The translations under genes and the position numbers were made by a program. Below are positions 1 through 9,791 of a DNA stretch of 64,000 nt, one piece after another. Source of the DNA: Bog-473 sp963730395 (lineage in GTDB: Bacteria; Actinomycetota; Acidimicrobiia; Acidimicrobiales; RAAP-2); contig CAVSSK010000006.1 in assembly GCA_963730395.1 (NCBI GenBank), positions 124,001 through 188,000 on the forward strand, read 5' to 3'. A model generated the notes under the pieces. That model was given only the letters and a program-made list of their open reading frames with translations, searched no databases and was not told where the DNA came from. How positions within the stretch are numbered: the stretch's first letter is position 1; every line of letters begins with the position of its first letter.

Positions 1-99
1 AGATGCTACGGCCGGCCTAGGGAGGAGTTTTAGGATACTCTTTTTTGGGGGGCCGTCACCGCTACGCTCCCGGGCCGGGCCGAGGAAAGGGAGGACCGC

Positions 100-1137
100 A
101 TGAAGCTGTCCATGACGCTGAGCTACGCCGGGGGGTTCGAGGAGTCGGCCCGCCAGGCCGCGGAACTGGAGAAGGTCGGTCTCGACGTCGTGTGGGTGGC
201 CGAGGCGTACAGCTTCGACGCGCCGAGCTTCATGGGGTACCTGGCGGCCAAGACCGAGCGGGTGGACATCGGCTCGGCCATCCTGCCCATCTACAGTCGC
301 ACGCCCACGCTGATCGCCATGACCGCGGCGGGGATCGACGCCATCTCGGGCGGCCGCTGCCAGCTGGGGATCGGGGCGTCGGGTCCCCAGGTGATCGAGG
401 GCTTCCACGGTGTGCCCTACGACCGCCCGATCACCCGCACCCGCGAGATCATCGAGATCTGCCGCGACGTATGGGCCCGCGAGGTGCCGCTGGAGCACGA
501 CGGTGCGGCGTACCACATCCCGCTGCCGGCGGGGCAGGGCACGGGCCTCGGCAAGGCGCTCAAGATCATCAACCACCCGGTCCGCCCCCGCATACCCATC
601 TGGGTCGCCGCCCTGGGCGAGAAGAACGTCGCAATGACCGCCGAGGTGGCCGACGGGTGGCTGCCGATCTTCTTCGTGCCCGACAAGGCCAAGGAGGTCT
701 TCGGCCCCGCCCTCGCCACCGGGTCCGCCAAACGGGACCCGTCGCTCGGCACCCTGCAGATCGCCGCCGGCGGCATCCTGGCCATCGGCGAGGAGGCCGA
801 GGTCGGCCACATCCGCGAGCTCGGGAGGGGCGCGGCCGCCCTCTACATCGGGGGCATGGGCGCCAAGGGGAAGAACTTCTACAACGCGCTGGCCTGCCGC
901 TACGGCTACGAGAAGGAGGCAGCAGAGATCCAGGACCTCTACCTGTCGGGCAAGAAGGAGGAGGCCGCGGCACTGGTGCCCACCGAGCTGCTCGAGGCCA
1001 CGTCGCTCTGCGGCCCCGAGACCTACATCAAAGAGCGCGTGGCCGCACTGGCCGAGGTGGGCGTGACGCATCTGAACGTGACCCCGGTCGGCGCCGACCC
1101 GGTCGCCATGATCGAAAAGCTGCGAAGCTGGGTCTGA
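100..1137 (+). CDS. LLM-class F420-dependent oxidoreductase
   Basis: This 345-residue protein reads as a luciferase-like monooxygenase (LLM) family flavin/F420 oxidoreductase, a cytosolic TIM barrel. Visible family features are the N-terminal strand and helix ending in DVVWVAEAYSFDA, the AILPIYSRTP strand, and the glycine-rich GRCQLGIGASGPQV segment near residue 90 that helps bind the cofactor phosphate. Its length is normal for the family. The ATG at 100 follows a strong purine-rich ribosome site (gaggaaagggagga). The amidohydrolase starts 18 nt downstream on the same strand, so the two are probably co-transcribed. The substrate cannot be read from sequence. F420 rather than FMN is inferred from the family and the actinobacterial setting. 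Confidence 0.85.
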   Translation: MKLSMTLSYAGGFEESARQAAELEKVGLDVVWVAEAYSFDAPSFMGYLAAKTERVDIGSAILPIYSRTPTLIAMTAAGIDAISGGRCQLGIGASGPQVIEGFHGVPYDRPITRTREIIEICRDVWAREVPLEHDGAAYHIPLPAGQGTGLGKALKIINHPVRPRIPIWVAALGEKNVAMTAEVADGWLPIFFVPDKAKEVFGPALATGSAKRDPSLGTLQIAAGGILAIGEEAEVGHIRELGRGAAALYIGGMGAKGKNFYNALACRYGYEKEAAEIQDLYLSGKKEEAAALVPTELLEATSLCGPETYIKERVAALAEVGVTHLNVTPVGADPVAMIEKLRSWV

Positions 1138-1154
1138 CCGACAGAGGAGCAGCC

Positions 1155-2873
1155 ATGCACGACCTGATCATCCGGGGCGGAACGATCGCCGACGGGTCGG
1201 CGCGTCCCACCCGGACCGGTGACGTCGCCATCGACGGCAGTGTCGTCACCGCGGTCGGAGTGGTCGACGGCGCCGCCCGCCGCGAAATCGACGCCGACGG
1301 CCGGCTGGTCACGCCGGGCTGGGTCGACATCCACACCCACTACGACGGCCAGGCCACCTGGGACCCCGAGGTCTCCCCCTCGGGGTGGCACGGGGTGACC
1401 ACCGTCGTCATGGGCAACTGCGGCGTCGGGTTCGCGCCGGCCCGGGACTCGGACCGCGAGTGGCTCATCCAGCTCATGGAGGGCGTGGAGGACATCCCCG
1501 GCAGCGCGCTGTCCGAGGGCATGAACTGGAACTGGGAGACCTTCGGGGAGTACCTCGACGAGGTGGAGCGGACGGACCGGGTGCTCGACGTGGCGAGCCT
1601 CATCCCGCACGGGGCGCTGCGTGCCTACGTCCTGGGCGAGGGCCGGGCCAACGACACCGCGAGCTCCGAGGAGATCGCCGAGATGGCCGCGATCGTGCGC
1701 GAGGCCGTGCATGCCGGCGCAATCGGTGCCTCGACCACGCGCACCATCCTGCACCGGGCCAAGGACGGCGAGCTGGCCGCCGGCACCACCGCAGCCGCCG
1801 ACGAGCTGGTGGCCATCGGTGAGGCGCTCGGCAAGGCCGGGCATCGCGTCTTCTCGGTGGCGAGCGACATGCGGGACCTCGACCACGAGTTCGCCTGGAT
1901 GTCGGAGATCTCGGTGCGGGCCGGTGTGCCCGTGACCTATCAGGTGCTCCAGGCCGACTTCGCCCCCGACCTGTGGCGCGAGTGGATCGACCGCGGCGTG
2001 GCCGCCAACCGGCGTGGCGCGTGGCTGGTCCCCCAGGTGGCGGGCAAGCCGACGTCGTTGATGGTGGGGTTCCAGTCGACCACGCATCCCTTCGCGCACC
2101 ACCGCTCCTACCAGGAGATCGCCGGCCTCCCGCTGGCCGAGCGCGTGGCGCGGCTGCGCACGCCCGAGGTACGGGCGGCCATCCTCGGCGAGGAGCCGCG
2201 GCCGGGTGGCTTCGTCGAGCTGTTGCGGGGCAACCTGCACAAACTGTTCCCGCTGGGCGACCCACCGGACTACGAGCCACCACCGGAGCGCAGCGTCACC
2301 GCGCTGGCGGCCGCGCAAGGCCGCAGCACCGATGAGGTGCTCTACGACCTGATGCTCGGCCGCGACGGCACGGAGCTCTTGTACCTGCCGCTCCTCGACT
2401 ACGCGCAGTGCAATATGGATGCCGTGCGCGAGATGCTCGTCCATCCGGCCACGGTGCTCGGGCTCGGCGACGGCGGCGCGCACTGCGGCGTGCTGTGCGA
2501 CGCCAGCCTCCCCACGTTCATGCTGGCGCACTGGGCCCGTGACCGCTCCCGCGGCGAGCGGCTCCCCGTCGAGACGGTGGTGCACCTGCAGACCCGGCGT
2601 ACGGCCGAGCTCTACGGCTTCCGCGACCGCGGGCTGCTGGCGCCGGGATTCCTGGCCGACGTCAACGTGATCGACCACGACGCGCTGGCGCTCGACCCGC
2701 CCGAGATGGTCTACGACCTCCCGGGCTCGGGGAAGCGGCTGATCCAGCGGGCGCGGGGCTACGTGGCGACGATCAAGTCGGGGGTCGTGGTGCGCGAGCA
2801 CGACGAAGCGACGGGAGCGCGGCCCGGCCGGCTCCTGCGCGGACCGCAGCCTCAGCCGGTGCCGTCGGCTTGA
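1155..2873 (+). CDS. N-acyl-D-amino-acid deacylase (D-aminoacylase) family amidohydrolase
   Basis: This 572-residue metal-dependent amidohydrolase starts MHDLIIRGGTIADGS, the small beta domain typical of the family. It has the metal-binding HxH of VDIHTHYDGQATWDPE near residue 60 and a late GDGGAHCGVLCD motif near residue 440 that supplies the catalytic Asp region. A C-terminal GFLADVNVIDHDAL strand closes the composite beta domain. The family hydrolyses N-acyl-D-amino acids or cyclic amides. The reading frame stays open upstream to position 45, but that part has no family similarity and overlaps the oxidoreductase, so the ATG at 1155 is chosen (agaggagc just upstream). A related gene lies at 5783-7534. 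Confidence 0.85.
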   Translation: MHDLIIRGGTIADGSARPTRTGDVAIDGSVVTAVGVVDGAARREIDADGRLVTPGWVDIHTHYDGQATWDPEVSPSGWHGVTTVVMGNCGVGFAPARDSDREWLIQLMEGVEDIPGSALSEGMNWNWETFGEYLDEVERTDRVLDVASLIPHGALRAYVLGEGRANDTASSEEIAEMAAIVREAVHAGAIGASTTRTILHRAKDGELAAGTTAAADELVAIGEALGKAGHRVFSVASDMRDLDHEFAWMSEISVRAGVPVTYQVLQADFAPDLWREWIDRGVAANRRGAWLVPQVAGKPTSLMVGFQSTTHPFAHHRSYQEIAGLPLAERVARLRTPEVRAAILGEEPRPGGFVELLRGNLHKLFPLGDPPDYEPPPERSVTALAAAQGRSTDEVLYDLMLGRDGTELLYLPLLDYAQCNMDAVREMLVHPATVLGLGDGGAHCGVLCDASLPTFMLAHWARDRSRGERLPVETVVHLQTRRTAELYGFRDRGLLAPGFLADVNVIDHDALALDPPEMVYDLPGSGKRLIQRARGYVATIKSGVVVREHDEATGARPGRLLRGPQPQPVPSA

Positions 2874-2874
2874 C

Positions 2875-4354
2875 TCAGCGCGGGCCGGCAGCCCGCAACA
2901 CGTCGGCGAAACCCAGGACCTGTAGCGCGGTGATGCGCCCCCCGTCCGTCTCGAAGACGTCGCGGACCGTACGCTCCGCTCCCCCGAGATGCACGTCGAT
3001 GTCCACCGTCACCGTGGAGCCGTCGACCTGCAGCGGGCCGGGGTCGGGTCGAAAGTCCTCGAACACGAAGGTGTGGTCGGCGTAGTAGCGGAGGATGTCC
3101 TCGTGCCCGGCGCGGCGGTCGCCGTCCACGTCGAAGCGGGCGTCGGGCGCGAACAGCCCGCGCAGCAGCTCGGGGTCCTGCGCCGTCACGGCGGCGAAGT
3201 AGTCCCCGATGAGCGCCGCCGGCCCGACATGACGCGAGGGGAGGCGGTAGGTGCCCCGGGCATTGAGCCCGAGGATCTTGACCTGCGTCGCCGTGGAGCA
3301 CGGGGCGATGGTGGCGCGCAGCGCGTCGACGGCGCCGGGGAAGGTGGCGTCGTGGTGCGGGTAGTCGCTGCCCCACACGATGCGCCCCGGCCCCACGAAG
3401 GGCGTCAGCGCGGGCAGGGTGCGCTCATCGACCTCGAAGCTGATGACGCACTGACGGGCGAAGTACTCCGACGGGCGCAGCGCCATGCCCGGACAGAAGC
3501 CGCCGAAGGACTCGGCCTGCTGATCGAGGCGCTCGAGCCAGAAGGGGGCCCACCCACCGGAGGACTCGAGGAAGATGCAACGCAGGCCCGGATGGCGCTC
3601 GAGCACCCCGAACGCGATCAGCTGGGCGCAGGCGAGCATCTCCTCGAAGGGGTGCGAGGCGGCATGCAGGACCAGCGGGTTGAAGGGGCGGTCGGACCCG
3701 AGCGTGGGCACGATGACCGAGCTGCCCTCGTGGATCCCGATCGGCACGTCGAGCTCCTCGGCGGCGTCCCACACGGTGTCGTAGACCCGGTCGGACAGCG
3801 AGCGACCGAGGCAGGGGTTGGGGCGGACGAACCCCGCCACGAAGCCGAGCTCGGTCACGGCCCGACGCAGCTCCCGGGCTGCCGCCTCCGGGTCCTGCAG
3901 GGGGAGCAGGGCTGCCCCGAAGAGGCGGCGGGCGTCGGCGGCGCAGTAGCCGGCCAGCCAGTCGTTGTACGCCCGGGCCAGTCCGACGGCGGCGGCCGCG
4001 TCGCTCACAACGGAGAAGTACAGCCCGATGGTCGGGTAGAGGACAGCCTGGTCGATGCCCTCGCGGTCCATGTCGGCCAGCCGGGCGACGGGGTCGGAAC
4101 CACCGGGATGGGCGTCGGCCAACGGGCGGAAGGCCGACGGGTCGTCGAACGTCGAGCCGGGCCGGGCCAGGTTCCCCAGCGGCACCGCCAGGATCTCGTC
4201 GTCGCCGACCACGACGTGCTCGTAGCCGGCCGCGTCCGCCGCGATCCGTGGCCGGAAGCGCCCGGGCAGTCCCTGCCAGGCCTCGAGGGGCTCGACCACG
4301 TGGCCGTCGGCATCGACGACGGGACCGGCGCGGGGGGAGCGGGACGTCGGTCAC
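2875..4354 (-). CDS. Amidohydrolase-2 family protein with C-terminal SnoaL-like domain (frameshift near the start)
   Basis: This is an ACMSD-like amidohydrolase (about residues 15-350, with MDREGIDQAVLYPT and the metal-site motif VWGSDYPHHDATFPG) followed by an NTF2/SnoaL-like domain (about 370-490, with LIGDYFAAVTAQDPELLRG). Fusing both domains in one chain is uncommon. The open frame alone begins only at a GTG inside the expected DADGHVVEP start motif. Removing one base from the run of six G at 4332-4337 gives MTDVPLPRAGPVVDADGHVVE, starting at the GTG at 4354, which overlaps the upstream stop as GTGA. The extra base is therefore likely a homopolymer error or a recent mutation. The convergent deacylase ends one base beyond its stop. 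The substrate is unknown. Confidence 0.8.
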
Positions 4355-5589
4355 GGTGAAGACGGCGCTGAGCGCCAGTCGTCGGCGTCCGGCAGCGGGT
4401 GGCGGAACAACCGTGCCGCGTTGCCCCCGGCCACCGCGCGCAGCTCGTCATCGGGCAGCGCCCCCCAGGCCTCGGCGAGCACGCGCTGGGTGTCGGGCCA
4501 CGACGAGTCGGCGTGGGGGTAGTCGCTCTCCACCATGATGTGGTCCACGCCGATGACGTGGCGCTGCACGACGGCCGAAGGGTCGTCGATGGAGCAGTAC
4601 CAGAAGTTGCGGCGCAGCACTTCGCTCGGCAGCAGGTCGGAGGGCCAGGCCTGGCTCTCGGTCCCCGACGCGGAGTGCCGCAGCACGTAGTCGGCCCGGT
4701 CCATCAGCATCGGCACCCAGCCGATGCCGCCCTCGGACATCGCCACCGACAAACGCGGGAAGCGCAGCGGCACGCCGGACCACAGCCACTCGCCCGCCGC
4801 CAGCAGCGCGTTGACCGGGAATACGGTGGGGAGCAGCTCGAAGGGCGGATCGGGCGAGGGGAGCGGGGCCCAGGCGGAGGCCCCGGTATGGAGGCACACG
4901 ACGGTGTCGGTCTCCTCGCAGGCGGCGAAGAAGGGGTCCCAAAGGCCGCTGAAGATGGAGGGCAGACCGAGCTGGGAGGGGAACTCGGGGAAGCTCACCG
5001 CCTTGAACCCCCGGGCGGCGTTGGCGCGCAGCTCGGTCGTCGCCACATCGATGTCGGCCAGCCAGGGCAGCTGCAGGGGGATGATGCGCTCGGGCTGGGG
5101 GCCGGCCCACTCCTCGAGGTGCCAGTCGTTGAAGGCGCGCAGGCAGGCCAGGCCGAGGTCGCCGTCGCGCGCCCGCGAGTAGACGGCGCCGCAGAATCCC
5201 GAGACGAGTGACGGGAAGCAGAGCGAGGCCCAGACGCCGGCCCGGTCCATGTCCTGCACCCGGGCACCGATGTCGAAGCAGCCGGGGCGCATCTCGTCGA
5301 AACGGGCCGGCTCCATGCTCCACTCCTCGCGGGGCCGTCCGACCACGGCATTGAGGCCCACGTTGGGGTAGCGGCTCCCCTCGAAGACCCACGACTGTGT
5401 GCCGCGTTCGTCCTCGACCACCTGCGGCGCACCGTCCTGCAACGAGGCGGGCAGGCGGCCCTCGAACAGGTCTGGCGGCTCGATGAGATGATCGTCGACC
5501 GAGATGATGGGGACCCGGATCGGGCGGCGGTCGGGATCGGGGAGCAGCGTTGCCCGGTGCTCCTCCCGCTCCGTCTCGACGGCTCCCAC
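4351..5589 (-). CDS. Amidohydrolase-2 (ACMSD-like) family protein
   Basis: This 412-residue protein belongs to the same superfamily as the gene it overlaps by GTGA at 4351-4354. It shows the N-terminal IISVDDHLIEPPDLF segment in place of the classical HxH, the region VQDMDRAGVWASLCFPS, a central AVSFPEFPSQLGLPS segment, and the C-terminal metal and catalytic motif HIMVESDYPHADSSW near residue 365. Such proteins are cytosolic TIM-barrel hydrolases or decarboxylases found in ring-cleavage and xenobiotic catabolism. The tandem arrangement with a paralogue suggests a shared pathway. The reaction is not predictable from the sequence. Confidence 0.85.
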   Translation of the reverse strand: MGAVETEREEHRATLLPDPDRRPIRVPIISVDDHLIEPPDLFEGRLPASLQDGAPQVVEDERGTQSWVFEGSRYPNVGLNAVVGRPREEWSMEPARFDEMRPGCFDIGARVQDMDRAGVWASLCFPSLVSGFCGAVYSRARDGDLGLACLRAFNDWHLEEWAGPQPERIIPLQLPWLADIDVATTELRANAARGFKAVSFPEFPSQLGLPSIFSGLWDPFFAACEETDTVVCLHTGASAWAPLPSPDPPFELLPTVFPVNALLAAGEWLWSGVPLRFPRLSVAMSEGGIGWVPMLMDRADYVLRHSASGTESQAWPSDLLPSEVLRRNFWYCSIDDPSAVVQRHVIGVDHIMVESDYPHADSSWPDTQRVLAEAWGALPDDELRAVAGGNAARLFRHPLPDADDWRSAPSSP

Positions 5590-5639
5590 GAGCAGGTGAC
5601 ACTATCGTCAGCAAAGTCGGCCGGCCCGGGGGGTTGCGT

Positions 5640-5786
5640 ATGACCACACACGTCGACGACGTCCGGACGGGCGTCGGCCTCCTCATCGACGGCGCCGTCG
5701 TACCGGGTGCGGCGGGCTCCTACCCGGCCCGGCAGCGGGTGACGGTGCGCCGTCCGGGTCAGGGGTCGTGGGGGGCGTCCGCATGA
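5640..5786 (+). pseudogene. Truncated aldehyde dehydrogenase N-terminus
   Basis: A 48-codon frame reads MTTHVDDVRTGVGLLIDGAV and then VPGAAGSYPARQRV. The LLIDGAVVPGAAGSYP stretch matches the usual start of NAD-dependent aldehyde dehydrogenases, after which nothing of the 480-residue enzyme remains. Its stop overlaps the next gene's ATG as ATGA (5783-5786). That would fit an ancestral dehydrogenase-deacylase operon that lost the middle of the first gene. A short genuine leader peptide is the alternative. The assignment rests on one motif. Confidence 0.45.
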
Positions 5787-7534
5787 GGGTGGTCATCCGC
5801 GGCGGGAGCGTGGTCGACGGCAGCGGCGCGCCGGCGACCCGCGCCGATGTCGTGATCGACGGCGAGCGCGTCGCCGCCATCGGGCCCGACGCCGGCCGCG
5901 CCGTGGGCAGCGAGGCCACCATCGTCGATGCCGGCGGCATGCTCGTCACCCCCGGCTTCGTGGACCTGCATACGCACTACGACGCGCAGCTCTTCTGGGA
6001 CCCCAATGCGAGTCCCTCCCCGCTGCACGGCGTGACGACCGTGCTGGGCGGCAACTGCGGGTTCTCGCTGGCGCCGTTGGCGCCGGAGCACGCCGACTAC
6101 ATCTCCCGGATGATGGCGCGGGTCGAAGGCATGCCCCTCTCCGCACTACGGGCCGGCCTCCCCTGGGACTGGACCTCGTTCGGGGAGTGGCTCGGCCACC
6201 TGGACGGCCGGATCGCGGTCAACGCGGGCTTCCTCGTCGGGCACTCGACGTTGCGCCGGCTGGTCATGGGCGAGCGCGCCGTGGCCGGATCGGCGAGAGC
6301 GGAGGACCTCGAGGCCATGCAGGCGGCGCTGCACGCCGCCCTGGCCGAGGGCGCGCTCGGGTTCTCGACCTCGCAGGTGCACACGCACAACGACGGGGAC
6401 GGGCAACCCGTCCCGTCGCGCGCGGCGGGCCGGGAGGAGATGGAGTGCCTGGCCGCCGCCGTGCGCGAGCACGAGGGGACAACGGTCGAGCTGATCGTGC
6501 CCGGGTGCCTCAACGGCTTCACCGAAGAGGAGATCGACTTCCTCGCCACGATGTCGCTGCTGGCGGACCGGCCGGTCAACTGGAACGTGCTCGGCGTGTC
6601 GGCCATGAACCCCGACGCCGCCTGGAGCCAGCTCGCCGCCGGGACGGCGGCGGCGGCGCGTGGGGCCACCGTGGTCGCGCTGACGCTGCCCCACACCATG
6701 CAGCTGCGGCTCAGCTTCGAGCACGGCGCCATCCTCGACGGCCTGCCGGGTTGGCGCGAGGTGTTCGCACTCCCGCTCGAGGAGCGCATGGCGGCGTTGT
6801 CGGACCCCGGGACGCGCCGCCGGCTCGATGCCGGCTCGCAGTCCGACGAGGCCGGCATCTTGCGTCACCTGGCCGTGTGGGACCGGCTCGTCTTCGAGGA
6901 GACCTTCGCCGTGGAGAACGCCGATGCGGAAGGGCGCACGGTCGGTGAGGTCGCCCGAGCACGTGGGGTGGCGCCCTTCGACGCGCTGCTCGACGTGGTG
7001 GTGGCGGACCGCCTGCGCACCGGCCTGCGACCTCCCATCGGCGAGTCGGAGCAGGACTGGCTGCTGCGGGCGCAGACCTGGCAGGACGGACGCGCCATCG
7101 TCGGCGGCTCCGATGCGGGCGCCCACCTCGACACGATGTGCGGCGCCATCTACTCGACCTCCATGCTCGGGGACGGCGTGCGGGCCCGCGGCCTGCTCAG
7201 CTGGGAGCAGGCGGTGCGCCAGCTGACCGACATACCGGCCCGCCTCTACGGCCTGCGCGACCGCGGCCGCCTCGTCCCGGGCGCCTTCGCCGACGTGGTG
7301 GTCTTCGACCCCTCCGCCATCGGACATGGCGCGGTGCGCACCCGCGACGACCTGCCGGGTGGCGCCAGCCGCCTCTACGCCGAGGCGGAGGGCATAGGCC
7401 ACGTGCTGGTGAACGGGACGGAGATCGTGCGCGACGGCGCCTTCACCGGCGCCGTGCCGGGCCGGGTGCTGCGCTCGGGGCGCGACACCGACACGGTCCA
7501 TGCCGGGTCCGACTGGGCCGGGGCGGCGGTATGA
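5783..7534 (+). CDS. N-acyl-D-amino-acid deacylase family amidohydrolase
   Basis: This 583-residue paralogue of the gene at 1155-2873 begins MRVVIRGGSVVDGSGAP. It has the metal HxH in VDLHTHYDAQLFWDPNASPS, the HGVTTVLGGNCGFSLAP loop, a GGSDAGAHLDTM motif near residue 443 for the catalytic Asp, and the ADVVVFDP strand of the C-terminal beta domain. The ATG at 5783 is preferred over an upstream GTG because the family start motif begins there and the codon overlaps the preceding stop. Two such enzymes within 6 kb, together with two amidohydrolase-2 proteins, suggest catabolism of N-acylated or cyclic amides. This is inference from context only. Confidence 0.85.
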   Translation: MRVVIRGGSVVDGSGAPATRADVVIDGERVAAIGPDAGRAVGSEATIVDAGGMLVTPGFVDLHTHYDAQLFWDPNASPSPLHGVTTVLGGNCGFSLAPLAPEHADYISRMMARVEGMPLSALRAGLPWDWTSFGEWLGHLDGRIAVNAGFLVGHSTLRRLVMGERAVAGSARAEDLEAMQAALHAALAEGALGFSTSQVHTHNDGDGQPVPSRAAGREEMECLAAAVREHEGTTVELIVPGCLNGFTEEEIDFLATMSLLADRPVNWNVLGVSAMNPDAAWSQLAAGTAAAARGATVVALTLPHTMQLRLSFEHGAILDGLPGWREVFALPLEERMAALSDPGTRRRLDAGSQSDEAGILRHLAVWDRLVFEETFAVENADAEGRTVGEVARARGVAPFDALLDVVVADRLRTGLRPPIGESEQDWLLRAQTWQDGRAIVGGSDAGAHLDTMCGAIYSTSMLGDGVRARGLLSWEQAVRQLTDIPARLYGLRDRGRLVPGAFADVVVFDPSAIGHGAVRTRDDLPGGASRLYAEAEGIGHVLVNGTEIVRDGAFTGAVPGRVLRSGRDTDTVHAGSDWAGAAV

Positions 7535-7564
7535 ACGAATGCGCCCAGAGCCGTGCCGTCGCCC

Positions 7565-8870
7565 TCAGCGAGCCCGTGCGAGCACCTCGCTGAGCCGTAC
7601 CCGGCGGCCGGTGCGCAGGATTGCCCGTCGGTACACCGACGTCGCCACCCGGGCCACCCACACGGTGCACACGACCGTGATGGCCGCGGACGCCATGAAC
7701 TCCCACCACGTGACGGCAGAGAGCCCGACGAGCACCGGCATGGCGAAGGGCGCCGTCGGGGGCAGGTAGCCAAGCACCTTCAAGAGCGGCGACGCGTCGC
7801 CCGAGGACGCTGCGGTGATGGCGATGATGTAGCCGAAGACGATGGGAAGGCTGAGCGGGAGGGCCAGGCTCTGCACCTGGTCCTGCCGCTCGGCCATGGA
7901 GCCGGCGGCGGCGTAGACCCAGCAGTAGAAGGAGTAGCCCAGCACGAGCCACACCAGCGTGCTCGCCACGACCAGCGGCGCCGTGCCGTGGATGAGGTCG
8001 GAGCCGACGATCGAGGCGAGCACGAGGGCGAAGACGACGATGAGCGCCGCTTGGCCGAAGGCGACCAGCCCGATTCCGAGCACCTTGCCGCTCAGGAGTT
8101 GGAGCGGACGGATCGCCGCCAGCAGGACCTCGATGACCCGGCTCGACTTCTCCTCCATGACCCCCATGAGGATCCAGGTGTTGTACTGGGTGAGCATCAG
8201 GAAGATGAGGATCAGCCCGATCACCGACGTCGGGTTGACCTTCGACCTGGCGCCTCCCGGATGAAGGCTCTGCACGGGGAGGGGTCTGGCATTGGCCAGG
8301 GCCGAGGACTGTGACGGCGTGAGGTGGGCGGCCGCCAACGCGCTCGGCCACCCCCAGTGCGTGGGCGGTGGCGGCCACGAACTGCGCAGTGGTGGAGGTG
8401 TCCTTCGAATCGATGGGCTGGTTCACCAGCAGGGCCCGACCGTCGATGATGGCGAGGTCGAGCGTGCCGGCCTGCACCTGGTGGCGGGCCGAGGCGCCGT
8501 CGGCTTCGTCCACGAAGCGGACGGAGGTGCCGACGCTCTTTGCTGCGGCGGCCACGGTCGACCGCAGGGACGCCGGGAGGGGACCGACCACCCCGACACG
8601 CTGGGGCTGCGGTGTGGAGCGGGTCAGGGTGGGAATGACGATGGCGGCCGCCACCACGGCGAGGATCAGCAGTGTCCCCACCCGGAAGACCCGGCCGCGC
8701 ACCCGCTCCCGGACCTCGCGGGCCGCCACGATCCCCGTGTCGCCGGCCCAGGAGGCGAGTCGCGGGCGGCCCGGCGAATGGGGGGTCGCCCCCCGGCGTC
8801 GGCGGGCCCGGAGGAACAGCCGGACGGCCCCGACGACGATGGCGACGACGACGATGACGAGGAGGGTCAC
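7565..8870 (-). CDS. ABC-2 type transporter permease (one frameshift)
   Basis: The N-terminal half has one membrane helix at residues 1-20, a second near 65-85 and an extracellular loop. The C-terminal half has five to six helices (VIGLILIFLMLTQYN, VFALVLASIVGSDL, LPLSLPIVFGYIIAI, and others) and the family signature EEKSSRVIEVLLAAIRP. The two halves lie in different frames. They join as ALGVAERV to AAAHLTPSQ when one A near 8337-8338 (plus strand) is removed. The architecture is that of NatB/YhaP-like sodium or drug exporters. It overlaps its ATPase by 4 nt (8867-8870), so the pair is one operon. The frameshift may be an error or a real inactivation. Confidence 0.8.
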
Positions 8871-9763
8871 GCCAGAGCCTCCCGGAAGACCTCGGACAGG
8901 CGGCGGCGCGCAAATGCGAACTCGATGACCCTTCCGACGCCCATGGCGGCCCGCAGTACGGCATCACTGTCGACCGTGTCCCGCAGCACCAGGCGCACCT
9001 CGCCACCCGCGACTTCGGAGACGGTGACGCCGTCCAGCGTCCGGGCCCACGCACCTCCGCGATCGCCCTCAATCCGCACGACGAGGCGCCGCGGGCCGCT
9101 CGTCGCCAGGTCGTCCACCCGGCCCGCCACCACGAGGCGGCCGTGGTCGATGATGGTGACCGACTCGCAGAGATCCTCCACCTGGTCGAGCTGGTGGCTC
9201 GAGAACAGGACGCAGCACCCGGACCGGGCCCGATCGACCAGGACGGCGCCAATCGCGTCGATCCCGCTGGGGTCGAGCCCGGCGAGCGGCTCGTCGAGGA
9301 CCAGCAATTCGGGTTCGTGCAGCAGGGCCGCGGCCAGCTGCACCCGCTGCTGGTTGCCGTGTGAGAGCTCCTCGACCTTGTCCCGGGCGCGATCGGCGAT
9401 CCCGAGGCGCTCGAGCCATTCCTCACCGGCGCTGCGCGCGTCAGCCGGCGCCATGCCGTGCAGCCGCCCGAGGTATTCGAGCTGGTCGCCCACCTGCATG
9501 GCCGGGTACAGCCCGCGTTCCTCGGGCATGTAGCCGAAGCGCCGCCGCTCGGCCTGGCCGACCGGCTCCCCGTTCCAGCGCACCGTTCCGCTGTCGAGGT
9601 CGGTGAGACCGAACACGGCCCGCATGGTCGTCGTCTTGCCGGCGCCGTTCGGGCCGAGGAAGCCGACGACCTGCCCACTCGGCACGGAGAAGGTCAGCTC
9701 GTCGAGCGCGGTCAGCGACCCGAAGCGCCGGCACAGCCCCTGGAGCTCGAGCCGGCCGCCCAT
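8867..9763 (-). CDS. ABC transporter ATP-binding protein (NatA-like)
   Basis: This 298-residue cytosolic nucleotide-binding subunit has Walker A GPNGAGKTT (residues 37-45), the signature LSHGNQQRV (about 132), Walker B LLVLDEPLAGLDP (about 152) and the H-loop SSHQLDQ. The C-terminal 80 residues form the DUF4162-like extension common in NatA and exporter ATPases. The stop overlaps the permease start. This pair most resembles DrrA/NatA-type exporters for ions, lipids or antibiotics. The substrate is unknown. Confidence 0.9.
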   Translation of the reverse strand: MGGRLELQGLCRRFGSLTALDELTFSVPSGQVVGFLGPNGAGKTTTMRAVFGLTDLDSGTVRWNGEPVGQAERRRFGYMPEERGLYPAMQVGDQLEYLGRLHGMAPADARSAGEEWLERLGIADRARDKVEELSHGNQQRVQLAAALLHEPELLVLDEPLAGLDPSGIDAIGAVLVDRARSGCCVLFSSHQLDQVEDLCESVTIIDHGRLVVAGRVDDLATSGPRRLVVRIEGDRGGAWARTLDGVTVSEVAGGEVRLVLRDTVDSDAVLRAAMGVGRVIEFAFARRRLSEVFREALA

Positions 9764-9791
9764 GGAAGGACCCTAACCCCGGTGGTGACGA

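Noticed and set aside
45..1154. Long N-terminal extension of the first deacylase
   Set aside because: It lies in another frame of the oxidoreductase gene and has only Arg/Gly/Pro-rich shadow sequence.
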